Made by a program: the position numbers and the translations under genes. Below are positions 5,391 through 5,559 of a stretch of DNA of 5,559 nucleotides, in pieces. Every line of letters begins with the position of its first letter. Position 1 is the first letter of the stretch. Where the stretch lies: the NCBI GenBank assembly GCA_030528765.1, contig JAUMYD010000126.1:1-5559 (forward strand). The letters run 5' to 3'. Source of the DNA: Bacillota bacterium (GTDB taxonomy: Bacteria > Bacillota > Dehalobacteriia > UBA4068). Under the pieces are notes generated by a model. The model worked only from the letters and a program-made list of their open reading frames with translations. It was not told the DNA's origin and ran no database searches.

Positions 5391-5559
5391 ATGGCCTACT
5401 TCATAAGCACCTCTTATACGCACTTTACCATAAGAGAGCAGGATAAGCTGCTCGTTCTTTTAGATCTAGGCTTGGGAATACGAGCCAAAGACAGTGAGCA
5501 AGGACTCGCCACCATCGCTGCTCAAATCTTTCAGCGTGACCATGGAATTAAATTCTTTG
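5391..5559 (+). CDS. Possible IS30-type transposase N-terminus, probably damaged, cut by window edge
   Basis: From ATG 5391 the frame is open to the right edge (56 codons) and begins MAYFISTSYTHFTIREQDKL, then LLVLLDLGLGIRA. This resembles the first helix-turn-helix of IS30-family transposases, where YTHFT-x-E-E-R ... LL..G.SIRAIA..L.R.PSTI.REI is usual. After IRA the frame reads KDSEQGL and then ATIAAQIFQRDHG, two residues short of the expected spacing. The third frame across 5488-5508 gives KTVSKDS, which fits the missing IAK-L-KDP part better. This suggests a small deletion of about 5 bases plus a second 1-base loss, restoring frame. No ribosome binding site is seen before 5391, and the frame is open only from 5361. 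No terminal inverted repeat could be identified. Family assignment rests on about 25 residues and is tentative; the rest of the gene lies outside the window. Confidence 0.4.
   Translation, partial: MAYFISTSYTHFTIREQDKLLVLLDLGLGIRAKDSEQGLATIAAQIFQRDHGIKFF

Noticed and set aside
1..5559. CRISPR array, tRNA, rRNA, T-box or riboswitch.
   Set aside because: I saw no spaced direct repeats, no tRNA-like cloverleaf and no T-box AGGGTGGNACCGCG motif on reading through the window; a covariance-model scan was not possible.

Overview
The window looks like chromosomal DNA from a spore-forming, anaerobic-type Firmicute, probably a member of Clostridia. The reasons are a cotJA-cotJB-cotJC spore-coat operon, a Gram-positive LexA with Bacillus/Clostridium-type SOS boxes (GAAC-N4-GTTC), strong AGGAGG-like ribosome binding sites, and a PHP-type histidinol phosphatase. 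Genus or species cannot be read from this sequence alone.

Layout, left to right. (1) Positions 1-1885, + strand: the 3' end of a histidine operon. It holds the C-terminal half of hisF (reading frame disturbed near the left edge), a fused hisIE, and a PHP-family histidinol-phosphatase gene that overlaps hisIE by one base. It closes with a hairpin at 1893-1927. (2) Positions 2089-2832, +: yaaA (peroxide-stress/DUF328 family), standing alone. A roughly 295-base gap follows, containing a strong intrinsic terminator (2986-3022). (3) Positions 3128-4175, +: a compact cotJABC operon, with CotJC of the manganese-catalase fold. It ends in a strong hairpin that also abuts the stop codon of the convergent lexA. 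(4) Positions 4224-4850, -: lexA. (5) Positions 4851-5039: a divergent SOS control region with two good sigma-A promoters and three LexA-box-like palindromes spaced 30 and 31 bp apart. (6) Positions 5040-5330, +: a small membrane-anchored or secreted LysM protein in the position and with the architecture of the SOS cell-division inhibitor YneA. (7) Positions 5331-5559: a perfect 14-bp palindrome, then the start of a reading frame resembling the N-terminus of an IS30-type transposase, probably damaged and cut by the window edge.

How the genes work together. The his genes carry out the second, third and histidinol-phosphate steps of histidine synthesis plus the cyclase half of the fifth. lexA and the yneA-like gene form a classic SOS pair: LexA represses itself and a checkpoint protein that delays division while DNA is repaired. 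The cotJ genes belong to sporulation and share only a terminator with lexA. I see no strong evidence for a wholly new system. The most distinctive element is the evenly phased triple LexA-box array over back-to-back promoters.
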